DNA from: Mesorhizobium sp. L-2-11
GTDB taxonomy: Bacteria > Pseudomonadota > Alphaproteobacteria > Rhizobiales > Rhizobiaceae
Direction: 5' to 3'
DNA length: 64,000 nt
Assembly (NCBI RefSeq): GCF_016756595.1
Contig: NZ_AP023257.1
Span: 5,224,001 to 5,288,000, forward strand
Positions within the stretch are counted from its first letter, which is position 1. Each line of letters opens with the position of its first letter. Shown in pieces: positions 17,906 to 26,658 of this stretch. Under the pieces are notes generated by a model. That model did not search any database. It saw nothing but the letters and a program-made list of their open reading frames with translations, and had not been told where the DNA came from. Made by a program: the position numbers and the translations under genes.

Positions 17906-18748
17906 TTATTCTTGTTGGTAGAGCTCCCAGGCCGCCGCGCCGTCGGCATTCTCATGGATGATCGCCATCAATCCTCTCACGACAGCGCGAGGGTTGGAAT
18001 GCTGGTATATGTTGCGGCCATAGACCATGCCTGCCGCGCCTTGTGCCATCAGCGCCGCCGACTTGTCGAAGACGGCGCGCAAATCCTCCCTGCCCCCACC
18101 GCGCACAAGGACAGGACAGCGCGCCGCCGCCACCACCCGGTGAAAGTCGTTCGGATCGGTGGTCGGATCCGCCTTGATGATGTCGGCACCCATCTCGCTG
18201 GCGAGCCGGGTCAGGGTGACGATCTTTTCGGGGTCGCCGTCGACCATGTAGCCGCCGCGCTCCGAATTGGGCAGCATTGCCAGAGGCTCGATCATCAGCG
18301 GCAGGCCATATCTTTCGCAGTCGGCGCGAACCCTGGCAATGTTGTGGACACATTGCCGGAACAGGTCCGGCTCGTCGGGCAGCATGAACAGATTGACGAC
18401 CACGCAGGCTGCGTCCATCTCCAGGGCGCCGATCAGCGGCTCGGCTTCGTTCTGCAGGATCGCCCACATCGAGCGATGGCGGGTTTTGTTGTATGGATTG
18501 CCCATGTCTATGCGCATGACCAATGCCGGCTTGTCCTTGCCAGGCAGGGACTGCAGCAAATCGGCCTGGCCATAATTCATCTGAATGGCGTCCGGTCCCG
18601 CGGCGACCAGCTGGGCGACGACGCCGGCCATATCCTCGAGCCCTTCCAGGAACGACGGCTCGTTGCATACGCCATGGTCGATTGCGACGTCGAGGCAGCG
18701 CGCCCCGCCGAACAGCCGGTTCATGCGGACTTTCTTGTTGATGCGCAT
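17906..18748 (-). CDS. DeoC/LsrF-type class I aldolase
   Basis: 280 residues. The TIM-barrel class I aldolase pattern is seen in CLDVAIDHG (residues 18-26), VNLFMLPDEP and GADIIKADPT, where Lys192 is the expected Schiff-base lysine. RGGGRED near 218 would bind phosphate. LsrF, FbaB and DhnA-type aldolases share this layout. It overlaps the end of the GlpD-like gene by 28 bases and precedes the kinase gene by 27. It probably cleaves or rearranges the phosphorylated ketose made by the kinase and dehydrogenase of this operon. Confidence 0.85.
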   Translation of the reverse strand: MRINKKVRMNRLFGGARCLDVAIDHGVCNEPSFLEGLEDMAGVVAQLVAAGPDAIQMNYGQADLLQSLPGKDKPALVMRIDMGNPYNKTRHRSMWAILQNEAEPLIGALEMDAACVVVNLFMLPDEPDLFRQCVHNIARVRADCERYGLPLMIEPLAMLPNSERGGYMVDGDPEKIVTLTRLASEMGADIIKADPTTDPNDFHRVVAAARCPVLVRGGGREDLRAVFDKSAALMAQGAAGMVYGRNIYQHSNPRAVVRGLMAIIHENADGAAAWELYQQE

Positions 18749-20451
18749 TCAGCGCTCCTTCCTTGGTCTTTTTGTGATAGCTGGTCGAGATCGACGCCAT
18801 GCTGGCGTTGCAGCAGGGCGAGGAAATCGGTGCGCTCGGACGCCTTGCGCGCAGCGTCCCAGCTCTTTTCGACAGCAAGAATATCGAGAACCGCGTCGAG
18901 AAGGTCACAAGTGAGAGCACCGCTGATGGCGATTGTCGTGCGGCGAAGCAGCAGGTCCTCCAGCTGTTCGACATATTCATTGGCGATGAGATATTGGATC
19001 TCCCGGGCCGAGTAGTCGTTGCCGGGCAAGAGCTCGTCCTGTCCCGCTGCCATATGGGCGGCGACGGCAACCGCCGCGGTACCGTAGCGCTCGAACAGGC
19101 TGCGCATGCGGTCAAGCGAAAGGCCGTGTGCGGCCGCGCGTTCTGCGCACCATTTTGCCGGGGCCATGGGAAAATGCCGGCCGCCGCCGATCGGCATGTT
19201 TTCGGTGCCGACGATGCGCTGTCGGCACAATCGCTCGAGCACGATATCCGCTGCCAGTTCGCCGAATGACCGGAAGGTTGTCCATTTCCCGCCGATCATG
19301 CAGAGCGTCGGCGGCCCTGCGCCCTCGATGAGTTCGCAGAAATGATCGCGGGGAATGCGCCCGGTAAAACTGTCCTGGCTTTTCGGCAGCGGCCTCACCC
19401 CGGTGAACTGAAAGACGATGTCGGTATCGGCGATCTCGATCTCGGGAAACACGAAGGACAGCGACTGCCGGATGTATTGCCGCTCGTCGTCCTCGCAGCG
19501 CGCCTGGTCGGGATCGTCGATACGGATATCCGTCGAGCCGACCAGCACGTTGCCAAGATAGGGGAACAGGATGCAGATCCGGCCGTCCTCGTTCTCGTAG
19601 TAGATCATGTGGCCGTCGAGTGCGTCGTGAAGCTCGCGATTGTCGACGATCAGATGAGAACCTTTGGTGCCGCCCATAAGCTTCGGCGCAACGGCTCCGA
19701 TCGCCGAATTGGTCAGGTCGATCCAGCCGCCTGTGGCGTTGACGACGAGCCGCGGCTTCACGGCTACGGTTTCGCCGGACAGTCCGTCGGTAAGCACCAG
19801 GCTCGCGTCACCGAGCGACACGCGCGCATAGTTGAGCGCTCGAGCGGACGGACTTTCCTTCATCGTGTCGCGCAGCATTTCGGTACCCAGCCGCTCGGGG
19901 TGGCTGACCCAGGCATCATAGTATGTCGCCGAATTCCGGATAGCAGGATTGATTGCAGGCCAGACCTTGAGCGTTTCAGCGCGACTCCTGAATTTGTGCG
20001 TCGGGACGACACGCCTTGCGGCGGTGAAGAAGTCATACATCGCCAGGCCGGTCTTGATGACCAATGCGCCGCGCCGGCCAGGACGACGGCTCAACCCAAG
20101 GAAGCGGACTGCGCCATTTGCCATGCCTGAGAACAGGTCGAAGATTGGCACCGTGGTTGGCAGTGGCGCAACGTAGTGCGGCGCGTTCCTCAACAGCCGA
20201 TCGCGTTCGAGCAGAGATTCGCGGACCAGCTTGAACTCGCCGTTTTCAAGATAGCGCAGGCCGCCATGAACCATGCGCGAGAGGGCGGCACTGGCGCCGC
20301 AACAATAATCGCCCTTTTCGGCGAGCAGGACATCGACGCCCTGCAAAGCGAGTTCGCGAAACACGCTGATGCCGTTAATGCCGCCGCCTATGACGAGGAC
20401 GTCAACATCGGGGTTCTCGCGCAAGCCGGCGATCGTCTGGATGCGATTCAT
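18721..20451 (-). CDS. GlpD/EryB-like FAD-dependent polyol-phosphate dehydrogenase
   Basis: 576 residues. FAD-binding motif VLVIGGGINGISVFRELALQG at residues 19-39, then SRMVHGGLRYLENGEFKLV, a strong glycerol-3-phosphate dehydrogenase signature, and GGKWTTFRSFGELAAD before the C-terminal domain. Family members oxidise sn-glycerol-3-phosphate (GlpD) or erythritol phosphate (EryB) and pass electrons to quinone at the membrane. Here it is embedded with an FGGY kinase and aldolase, so a polyol phosphate other than glycerol phosphate is likely. Starts 18 bases after the aldo/keto reductase stop. Confidence 0.88.
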   Translation of the reverse strand: MNRIQTIAGLRENPDVDVLVIGGGINGISVFRELALQGVDVLLAEKGDYCCGASAALSRMVHGGLRYLENGEFKLVRESLLERDRLLRNAPHYVAPLPTTVPIFDLFSGMANGAVRFLGLSRRPGRRGALVIKTGLAMYDFFTAARRVVPTHKFRSRAETLKVWPAINPAIRNSATYYDAWVSHPERLGTEMLRDTMKESPSARALNYARVSLGDASLVLTDGLSGETVAVKPRLVVNATGGWIDLTNSAIGAVAPKLMGGTKGSHLIVDNRELHDALDGHMIYYENEDGRICILFPYLGNVLVGSTDIRIDDPDQARCEDDERQYIRQSLSFVFPEIEIADTDIVFQFTGVRPLPKSQDSFTGRIPRDHFCELIEGAGPPTLCMIGGKWTTFRSFGELAADIVLERLCRQRIVGTENMPIGGGRHFPMAPAKWCAERAAAHGLSLDRMRSLFERYGTAAVAVAAHMAAGQDELLPGNDYSAREIQYLIANEYVEQLEDLLLRRTTIAISGALTCDLLDAVLDILAVEKSWDAARKASERTDFLALLQRQHGVDLDQLSQKDQGRSAECASTRKSA

Positions 20452-20469
20452 CTCAGGACGCGCTTTCGA

Positions 20470-21465
20470 TCACGCGTCTATCGCTACGAGATGCCCGGCC
20501 ACCGCCGCATCGATGGCCCCCAGTTCCGCCGCGCTCAGCAAGATCTCCCCTGCCCTGGCGTTGTCGAGCGCCTGCGTCGCGTTTCGCGCTCCACACAAGG
20601 CGAAGGTGATGCCGGGCTGCGCCAGCGTCCAGGCGATGACGATCTGCGCCATGCTTGCCTGGTGGACTTCAGCGACCGGGGCCAGGGCATGCTTCAACGC
20701 GGCTACCTTGCGCCGGTTGGCCTGGGAGAAGCGCGGATTGTCTTTGCGCTGGTCGTCGCCGCTGAACTCACGCGCCGGATCGATGGCGCCTGAGAGCAGG
20801 CCGAGCGCAAGCGACGAGTAGCTGAGCGCCGCGACCTGATGCTGGCGCGCGATCGGCAGCAATGTCTGCTCGATCTCGCGATCCAGCATCGAATATCTTT
20901 CCTGGATCGCGTCGAGCTGGCCAGCGGCGACATACTGCTGCAGTTCGGCGGCATCGAGATTGCTTGCGCCGATGGCGCGGATCTTGCCGGCGGATTTGAG
21001 GCGTTCGAGCGCTTCCACTGTTTCGGCAATGGGCGTCGTCGGGTCCTGCCAATGGGTGATGTAGAGATCGATATAATCGGTGCCGAGCCGCCGCAGGCTC
21101 TGTTCCACTTCACAAGCGATGCCGTCGGCGCCCAGATATCGGTTCACCGGCGTTCCATCCTGATCGAAGAAGTGGTTGCCCTTTTTCGAATGCCAGTTCA
21201 GGCCACATTTGCTGGCGATGACCGCGCGGTCGCGTCGGCCATTGATGGCCTTGCCGACGATCTCTTCGCTGCGGCCGAGGCCGTAAGCCGGCGCGGTGTC
21301 GATCAGTGAGATGCCGGCATCTATGGACGCCTGGATCGCAGCGATCGATTCTGCTTCATCCGTGCCACCCCACATCCAGCCGCCGATGGCCCAGGTGCCG
21401 AGTCCGACCGCCGAAGCGACAACGCCGGACTTGCCGATTGAGCGGGTGATTTGTCGAGAATTCAT
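20470..21465 (-). CDS. Aldo/keto reductase
   Basis: 331 residues. The AKR catalytic tetrad can be placed: Asp and Tyr in LIDTAPAYGLG, Lys in VIASKCG, His in YITHWQDP. NADPH-binding residues would be in CGARNATQALDNA near the C-terminus. It overlaps the regulator gene by 4 bases (ATGA) and lies in the middle of the importer/catabolic operon. Probable role: interconversion of an aldehyde or ketose and its alcohol, for example the aldehyde released by the aldolase. Specific substrate unknown. Confidence 0.9.
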   Translation of the reverse strand: MNSRQITRSIGKSGVVASAVGLGTWAIGGWMWGGTDEAESIAAIQASIDAGISLIDTAPAYGLGRSEEIVGKAINGRRDRAVIASKCGLNWHSKKGNHFFDQDGTPVNRYLGADGIACEVEQSLRRLGTDYIDLYITHWQDPTTPIAETVEALERLKSAGKIRAIGASNLDAAELQQYVAAGQLDAIQERYSMLDREIEQTLLPIARQHQVAALSYSSLALGLLSGAIDPAREFSGDDQRKDNPRFSQANRRKVAALKHALAPVAEVHQASMAQIVIAWTLAQPGITFALCGARNATQALDNARAGEILLSAAELGAIDAAVAGHLVAIDA

Positions 21466-22442
21466 GCTGCATTTCCTTCGGCAAGCTCGAGGATCTTCAA
21501 GCCGGTGGTTTCGTCGGTGACGAGAGTATCGAGGTGAGAGCCGCGCATGGCACTGAGGATCGGGATCACCTTGCTTGCGCCGCTTGCGACACCGATCGAC
21601 TGCGGAATGGTCGCGAATTCCTCAAGCGTCAGCGAGACCAGTGAACGGTTGAGGCTGTAGTCGGCGAGCTTGCCGTCGCCGTCTATGAGATGGGCGAGCA
21701 GTTCGCCCGCCGCGCCCGAGCGCTCGATGGCCAGCCGGTCGGCGCTCGAGGACGGGTGCAGATCGTAGTAGCTCGAATCGTCAGCCAGGATGGAGCCGAT
21801 GCCGACGACCGCAAGCGTTGCATCGCGCGCCTTGTTGAAGACATCCGAAACCGCCCGGACGCCCATCAGCATGTCGCGCTGGGCCGGGCTGTCGGCAAAC
21901 AGCGGCGCGTGAATCTGATAGGCGCGGCCGCCGAGCTTGTCCGCCATCAGAGACGCGACATGATTGACGTCGGTGTAATGCTTGCCCTGGACCAGGCCGG
22001 TCGCGGGAACAACTTCGACGTCGTAGCTGCGGCTCGGCTTGAGGCCGGCGACGACGGCACTCACCCCCTTGCCCCCGGTAATGGCAATCGTGTCACCGCT
22101 CTTGATCGTCTCGAGCACCAGCCCGGCTGCGGCCTCGCCGACACGCTGAAGCGCAGTCTGCGGATTGTCCGAAACGGAGGGGACGACGACGGCCCTTTGG
22201 AGTCCACCTATCGCGACAAGTCGCGCCTCGATGTCGATCAGTTGCTCGACCGGCGACTTGATCTTGATCTCGACAAGCCCGAGTTGATGACCACGTTTGA
22301 TGAGGCGGTTGACGGTCGCATGCGAGATGCCGAGCTCCTTGGCGATTTCCGCCTGTGTTTTGGCTTCCATGTAATGAAGCACAAGCGCCTGATACATCTG
22401 GCGGACGATCGTGACGTCGTCCCGCGAATTGGTTTTTGCCAT
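21462..22442 (-). CDS. SorC/DeoR-type sugar-responsive transcriptional regulator
   Basis: 326 residues. An N-terminal helix-turn-helix (AEIAKELGISHATVNRLIK, about residues 31-49) is followed by the SorC sugar-binding domain with GDTIAITGGKGVSAV and VVGIGSILADDSSYY. The family (SorC, LsrR, EryD-like) senses phosphorylated sugars and usually represses its own operon. It sits inside the operon between permease and reductase genes. The likely operator is near 26284-26320, upstream of the binding-protein gene. Confidence 0.9.
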   Translation of the reverse strand: MAKTNSRDDVTIVRQMYQALVLHYMEAKTQAEIAKELGISHATVNRLIKRGHQLGLVEIKIKSPVEQLIDIEARLVAIGGLQRAVVVPSVSDNPQTALQRVGEAAAGLVLETIKSGDTIAITGGKGVSAVVAGLKPSRSYDVEVVPATGLVQGKHYTDVNHVASLMADKLGGRAYQIHAPLFADSPAQRDMLMGVRAVSDVFNKARDATLAVVGIGSILADDSSYYDLHPSSSADRLAIERSGAAGELLAHLIDGDGKLADYSLNRSLVSLTLEEFATIPQSIGVASGASKVIPILSAMRGSHLDTLVTDETTGLKILELAEGNAA

Positions 22443-22470
22443 ATCGGATGCTCAACTCTTGCGCTGCTGC

Positions 22471-23460
22471 TCAGGATTTCCTGCGGTGCAGAAAGTGGTC
22501 GATCGATACCGCCGCGAGCAGGATGCATCCCTTGATCATGTCCTGCCAATAAACTGAAACGTCGAGCAGGATCAGCGAACTTGTGACGACCGAGAGCAAC
22601 GCCATGCCCAGTATGGCGCCGAAGATGGTGCCCGAGCCACCATTGAGCGATGCTCCACCAATCACCGCCGCGGCGATGATGTTCAGCTCCATGCCGGCGC
22701 CGAAGGTCGGGGTCGCAGCGCCAAAGCGTGACATATAGATGACGCCGGCAAAGCCCGCGAGGGTGGAGCAGAGAACCGTAACCCAGAATTTGACCTGCTT
22801 GGTCTTGATACCGGAAAATTGGGCCGCCTTCTCGTTGCTGCCGGTATAGAAGACCTTCCGAAAGGCCGTGGCACGCCGAAGCAGGAAATCGAAGATGGCC
22901 ACGACCACTACAAAGATGACGATGACATAAGGCACATTGCCGAAGCTGCCTTGGCCGATCGCCTTGAACCCAGGCGGCAGGGTGAACAGCGACAGCGGGG
23001 TTCCCTTGGTGATGACAAGGCAGAGACCGCGCACGATCACCATCGCCGCCAGCGATGTGATGAAGTGATTGAGCCCGATAACGGTCACGAAGAAGCCCAT
23101 TACCGCGCCGATCAGGGCGCTGGCGCCTATGCCGATGAGGCTCGCCGTCCACGGGTCCAGTCCCATCAGGAACAGAGCGCCTGACACCACCATGGAGAAG
23201 CAGACCACCGATCCGACGGAAAGGTCGATGCCACCGACAATGAGGAGTATCGTCATGCCGACCACGACGATGCCTTCAATGGAGAAGCTCATCAGCATGG
23301 CGCGGAAATTTCCCCAGGTCAGGAAATGCGGCGAAGCGAATGTCATGGCGATGCACAGCGCCAGCATGATTGCGATCAGCCCCGCCTCGCGCATCGACCC
23401 AAGACGCAGCCAGTTGCGTCCGCCAAGCCCGGGGGCGCTCGCCTTGATTTCAGCGTCCAT
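22471..23460 (-). CDS. RbsC-type sugar ABC transporter permease
   Basis: 329 residues from the ATG at 23460, chosen because GGAGGA stands seven bases upstream; an in-frame ATG at 23490 would overlap the ATPase gene. About nine to ten membrane segments. The BPD_transp_2 motifs include TILLIVGGIDLSVGSVVCFS near residue 75 and GGASLNGGSGTIFGAILG in the second half, typical of ribose/xylose/AI-2-type permeases. A single permease gene, so probably a homodimer. Confidence 0.92.
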   Translation of the reverse strand: MDAEIKASAPGLGGRNWLRLGSMREAGLIAIMLALCIAMTFASPHFLTWGNFRAMLMSFSIEGIVVVGMTILLIVGGIDLSVGSVVCFSMVVSGALFLMGLDPWTASLIGIGASALIGAVMGFFVTVIGLNHFITSLAAMVIVRGLCLVITKGTPLSLFTLPPGFKAIGQGSFGNVPYVIVIFVVVVAIFDFLLRRATAFRKVFYTGSNEKAAQFSGIKTKQVKFWVTVLCSTLAGFAGVIYMSRFGAATPTFGAGMELNIIAAAVIGGASLNGGSGTIFGAILGMALLSVVTSSLILLDVSVYWQDMIKGCILLAAVSIDHFLHRRKS

Positions 23461-23479
23461 GAGGGTTCCTCCGGTCTGT

Positions 23480-25036
23480 CTAAGCGACATTCTGAACCTG
23501 CCTTGTGTTTGATCGTTGCTGCCGGAGACCCGAAGCCAGCAGCATGATCGCTTCTTCGGTCAATTCGTCAGCCCCCAGTTCGCCGACGATGGCGCCTTCG
23601 CGTACGACAAGCACCCGGTCGCTCAGTCCGATCAATTCCGGAAGCTCGGATGAAATCACGATGACGCCGACGCCCCGCTCGGCGAGATCGCGAAGCAGGC
23701 GATGAATTTCCACTTTGGCGCCGACATCGACCCCGCGTGTGGGCTCGTCCAGAATGACCACTTTGGGACCGACCGAAAGAAGCCTGGCGATGGCGACTTT
23801 CTGCTGATTGCCACCGCTAAGCGTCGATACCTGTGTCTCGATGCCGCCCATGCGCACGCCGTGGCGCTCGACCAGGTCGGTGGCTTGCTTTGCCTCGGCG
23901 CGGCGATCGAGCAGCCCAAGCGGCGTGGTCAGTTTCCGAAGGTCGAGCGCGGCGATATTGGATGCAACCGACAGGTCGAGGAACAGGCCCGAGGCCTTGC
24001 GGTCCTCCGAGAGATAGACCAGGCCCGCGCGCACCGCATCGCTGTAGGTCCTGATGCTGACCGGCTCGCCATTGAGTTCGACCGATCCCGACACTTTCGG
24101 GCACAAGCCGCAAACGGCCTGGACCATCTCGCTGCGGCCGGCGCCAATCAATCCGCCAATGCCAAGAATTTCGCCCGCTCGAAGCGTGAAACCAACGCCG
24201 GCGGAACCCTGTCGATAGGAGAGATTTTCGACCGACAGCACAGGGCGGGCGGTACGCCGCTCAGGCGAGAGCTTTTCGGGATAGAGCTGCGTGATTTCGC
24301 GCCCGACCATCTTGCGCACGACATCATTGGGAGTGACCGAAGCGATAGAATCGGTCGCTACGTATCTGCCGTCACGAAACACGGTGACTCGGTCGCACAG
24401 GCTGAAGATCTCGGCCATGCGATGGCTGATGTAGATGATTGAAATTCCGCGCGCCTTGAGATCGCGGACGATTGCGAAAAGGCGCTGCGCCTCGGTCTCG
24501 GTCAGGGCGGCCGTCGGCTCGTCAAGCATCAGCACCCGGCAGTCGAGCGTCAGCGCCTTGGCGATTTCCACAAGTTGCTGGTTGGAAATCGAAAGCTCGG
24601 CGACCGGCGTCTCGACCGGGATCGGCGCCAGCAGGTCCATTATCTTCTGCGCATCGGCGTAGAGCCGGCGAAAATTCATCAGCGGCGCGCGCCGATTGTT
24701 GACGGCCGCCATGAGGATATTCTCGGCGACCGTGGCATCCTGGCAGAGCGCGATTTCCTGATGGACGAGGCCTATGCCAAGCCGCTGCGCGGCGGATGGC
24801 GATGTGATCGTGACGTTCTCGCCATCGAGGCGAATGGCGCCTTCGTCGGGTTGCACAATGCCGGCGATGATATTCATCAGCGTGGACTTGCCGGCACCAT
24901 TTTCGCCGCACAGCGCGTGAATTTCGCCGCGCTGCAGCGTGAAATCGACCCCGGTCAGCGCTTTGATGGCGCCGAAGGATTTCGAGATGTCGCGGATTTC
25001 AAGAATGGCGGCGGTCACTCCGTCCCCCTGCAGCAT
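23480..25036 (-). CDS. RbsA-type sugar ABC transporter ATPase (two nucleotide-binding domains)
   Basis: 518 residues from ATG 25036; a GTG at 25018 with a G-rich run upstream is a good alternative. First domain: Walker [25 protein letters not shown] as degenerate signature, [11 protein letters not shown]. Second domain: GLIGAGRSE in place of Walker [30 protein letters not shown]. The degenerate second Walker A is normal for RbsA/MglA/XylG proteins. It works with the permease and binding protein on either side. Confidence 0.92.
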   Translation of the reverse strand: MLQGDGVTAAILEIRDISKSFGAIKALTGVDFTLQRGEIHALCGENGAGKSTLMNIIAGIVQPDEGAIRLDGENVTITSPSAAQRLGIGLVHQEIALCQDATVAENILMAAVNNRRAPLMNFRRLYADAQKIMDLLAPIPVETPVAELSISNQQLVEIAKALTLDCRVLMLDEPTAALTETEAQRLFAIVRDLKARGISIIYISHRMAEIFSLCDRVTVFRDGRYVATDSIASVTPNDVVRKMVGREITQLYPEKLSPERRTARPVLSVENLSYRQGSAGVGFTLRAGEILGIGGLIGAGRSEMVQAVCGLCPKVSGSVELNGEPVSIRTYSDAVRAGLVYLSEDRKASGLFLDLSVASNIAALDLRKLTTPLGLLDRRAEAKQATDLVERHGVRMGGIETQVSTLSGGNQQKVAIARLLSVGPKVVILDEPTRGVDVGAKVEIHRLLRDLAERGVGVIVISSELPELIGLSDRVLVVREGAIVGELGADELTEEAIMLLASGLRQQRSNTRQVQNVA

Positions 25037-25124
25037 TGAAATTGTTGATATGGCCCGGGTCGACGGGGCGCGAACGCGCCCCGTCCGGTCGAGCATTCCG
25101 AAAGAGCTTCAGGAGCGGCGGGCT

Positions 25125-26156
25125 TTATTCCTCGATGCCCTTGGTGCCGCGCCGCTTGAGGTAGGCGTCCCAATAGAAATCGTCGGCATTTTCCGCAGTG
25201 ACGATGGAAAAGCCGTTGTCGACGAAGGGCACGCTCATGGCGTTGAAACCCGACCTCCGGGCGTCGTTCATCGGGTCGATCAGATCGGGATGCTTGGCCA
25301 GCCACAGCAGCATGAACCCCATATAGCCCTGCATGCCTTGGTTCGGGTTGACTGAGCCAAAGATTTCGCCGGCCTTGATCATATCGAGGATCTTGGCGTT
25401 GACGTCGGCCAGCATGACCCGGATCTTGCCGCCGCCCTCCTTCGCGGCCTGCGCGGCGCCGATTGCCGAGTTGGCTTCCGGCATGAACACCGCACCCAGT
25501 TCGGGATGCGCTTGGGCAAGGCTGAGCACGGCCTGGTAGGCCTTTGTCGCATCCTGGTTCGACGCCGCGCGGCCGACGAGCTTCATATCCGGCCATTTGG
25601 CTTCCATGCGGGCGATGAAGGCGGCGATGCGCTTGTCGTGATTGTCCTGTCCAGGGTTTTCTAGGACCGCGTATTCGCCCTTGCCATCCATCGCCTTGGC
25701 GACTGCATCGGCGGCATAGGTGCCTTCAGCGACGTTGTCGGAGGTGATGTAGGACACTCGTTTGGAGTTGGGCGAGTCTGCGGCGAATGTGACGACTGCT
25801 GTTCCCTGCTCAATGGCCCGATTGATGGGCTCGATGAACGGATCGGAGTTCATCGGATGGACCAGGATGCCAGCCGGCTTCTGAGCCAGCGCCTGGTCGA
25901 ACGTCGCTATCTGCTTGTTCACGTCGTATTCGGGCGTCCCGGTATATTCGGTCTCGCAGCCGAACTGTTTGCCAGCCTGCTTGAACATCTCGTAGACCGG
26001 GAACCAATATTCGACGCCGGAAACCATGACGTTCATGACGTATTTTTCACCCGGCTCGCACTTGAACGGGTTGGCGGCCTGGGCAGCGGCGTGGCTTGCC
26101 CCCAACACTGTGCTGGCGGCTGCCGAAATGGCGAGCATGCTCAAAAATTTGCGCAA
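25125..26156 (-). CDS. RbsB-type periplasmic sugar-binding protein
   Basis: 343 residues from a TTG at 26156, selected because GGAGG lies four bases before it and the signal peptide then begins MRKFLSMLAISAAAS with cleavage after SHAAAQA. The mature protein has the Peripla_BP_4 pattern: MNVMVSGVEYWF, GILVHPMNSDPFIEPINRA, ENPGQDNHDKR, VFMPEANSAIGAAQAA and GSVNPNQGMQGYMG. Ligand unknown. The position equivalent to the AI-2-contacting Lys of LsrB is not a lysine here, which argues against AI-2. First gene of a nine-gene operon. Confidence 0.88.
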   Translation of the reverse strand: MRKFLSMLAISAAASTVLGASHAAAQAANPFKCEPGEKYVMNVMVSGVEYWFPVYEMFKQAGKQFGCETEYTGTPEYDVNKQIATFDQALAQKPAGILVHPMNSDPFIEPINRAIEQGTAVVTFAADSPNSKRVSYITSDNVAEGTYAADAVAKAMDGKGEYAVLENPGQDNHDKRIAAFIARMEAKWPDMKLVGRAASNQDATKAYQAVLSLAQAHPELGAVFMPEANSAIGAAQAAKEGGGKIRVMLADVNAKILDMIKAGEIFGSVNPNQGMQGYMGFMLLWLAKHPDLIDPMNDARRSGFNAMSVPFVDNGFSIVTAENADDFYWDAYLKRRGTKGIEE

Positions 26157-26260
26157 GAGTCCTCCCTCGGCCGAAGCCTGGTCAATTGGGCGGTCGGGCA
26201 CTTACGTGCCGCCGCTTGTGGTTGATGAGGCCGAACCTCCTCCCGAGGCCCAGCAGTTGA

Positions 26261-26320
26261 TCATTCGCAGGAGTTGGCTCGAGTGTCAATAAAATTCACA
26301 TGCAGAAATATATTTCACAT
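26261..26320 (-). promoter_or_regulatory. Candidate promoter and operator of the sugar/polyol operon
   Basis: Read on the minus strand, TTGACA (26289-26284) is followed after 17 bases by GAATGA (26266-26261), a plausible sigma-70 pair. Just upstream lies a perfect 12-base palindrome GAAATATATTTC (26305-26316) flanked by two TTCACAT copies (26295-26301 and 26314-26320, plus strand). Such symmetry close to a -35 box suits binding of the SorC-type regulator encoded in the operon. The assignment is inference. Confidence 0.45.
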
Positions 26321-26421
26321 CCTCATCGCGATCGGCAGCTTCGCGCCAACACCAGTCATTGCTCGTCGTTTGAGCGAGTGGCTGCAGACGGTTGAAAACC
26401 GGGCATTCCCCTGGTCCGTAG

Positions 26422-26655
26422 TTACATCAGGCCGGCATTGCGAAGCCCGTCCACCACTAATTCGAAATCGTCTGGGTTCTTGTAAGGCAACACTTTGCGG
26501 CGGTGTTCCAGAGAATAATCAGGGTTGACGCGGAACACTTCCTGCCACTCATGGCGGGCTTATTCGAAGCGGCCCAGATGGCCGTAGCTCGCCGCCAGGA
26601 GCACACGTGAGACGTCAGTGTCAGGGTTCCGCCCCAGCCATTTTCGCTTGTTCAC
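26422..26655 (-). pseudogene. C-terminal tail fragment of a TPR-containing adenylate cyclase-type protein
   Basis: The minus strand encodes a coherent tail: KRKWLGRNPDTDVSRVLLAA, SYGHLGRFE, an in-frame TAA at 26562-26560, then ARHEWQEVFRVNPDYSLEHR and VLPYKNPDDFELVVDGLRNA before a stop at 26422. This matches the last TPR-like part of many rhizobial class III adenylate cyclases. No start or cyclase domain belongs to it; it lies directly behind the intact cyclase gene, which is of a different architecture (GAF-cyclase, no TPR). It is a decayed remnant. Confidence 0.65.
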
Positions 26656-26658
26656 TTC

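Noticed and set aside
14748..26156. Interpretation of the sugar operon as an AI-2 (Lsr) uptake system.
   Set aside because: The binding protein lacks the lysine expected at the AI-2 contact site, there is no LsrG, and GlpD-like, AKR and GMC genes are foreign to lsr operons.
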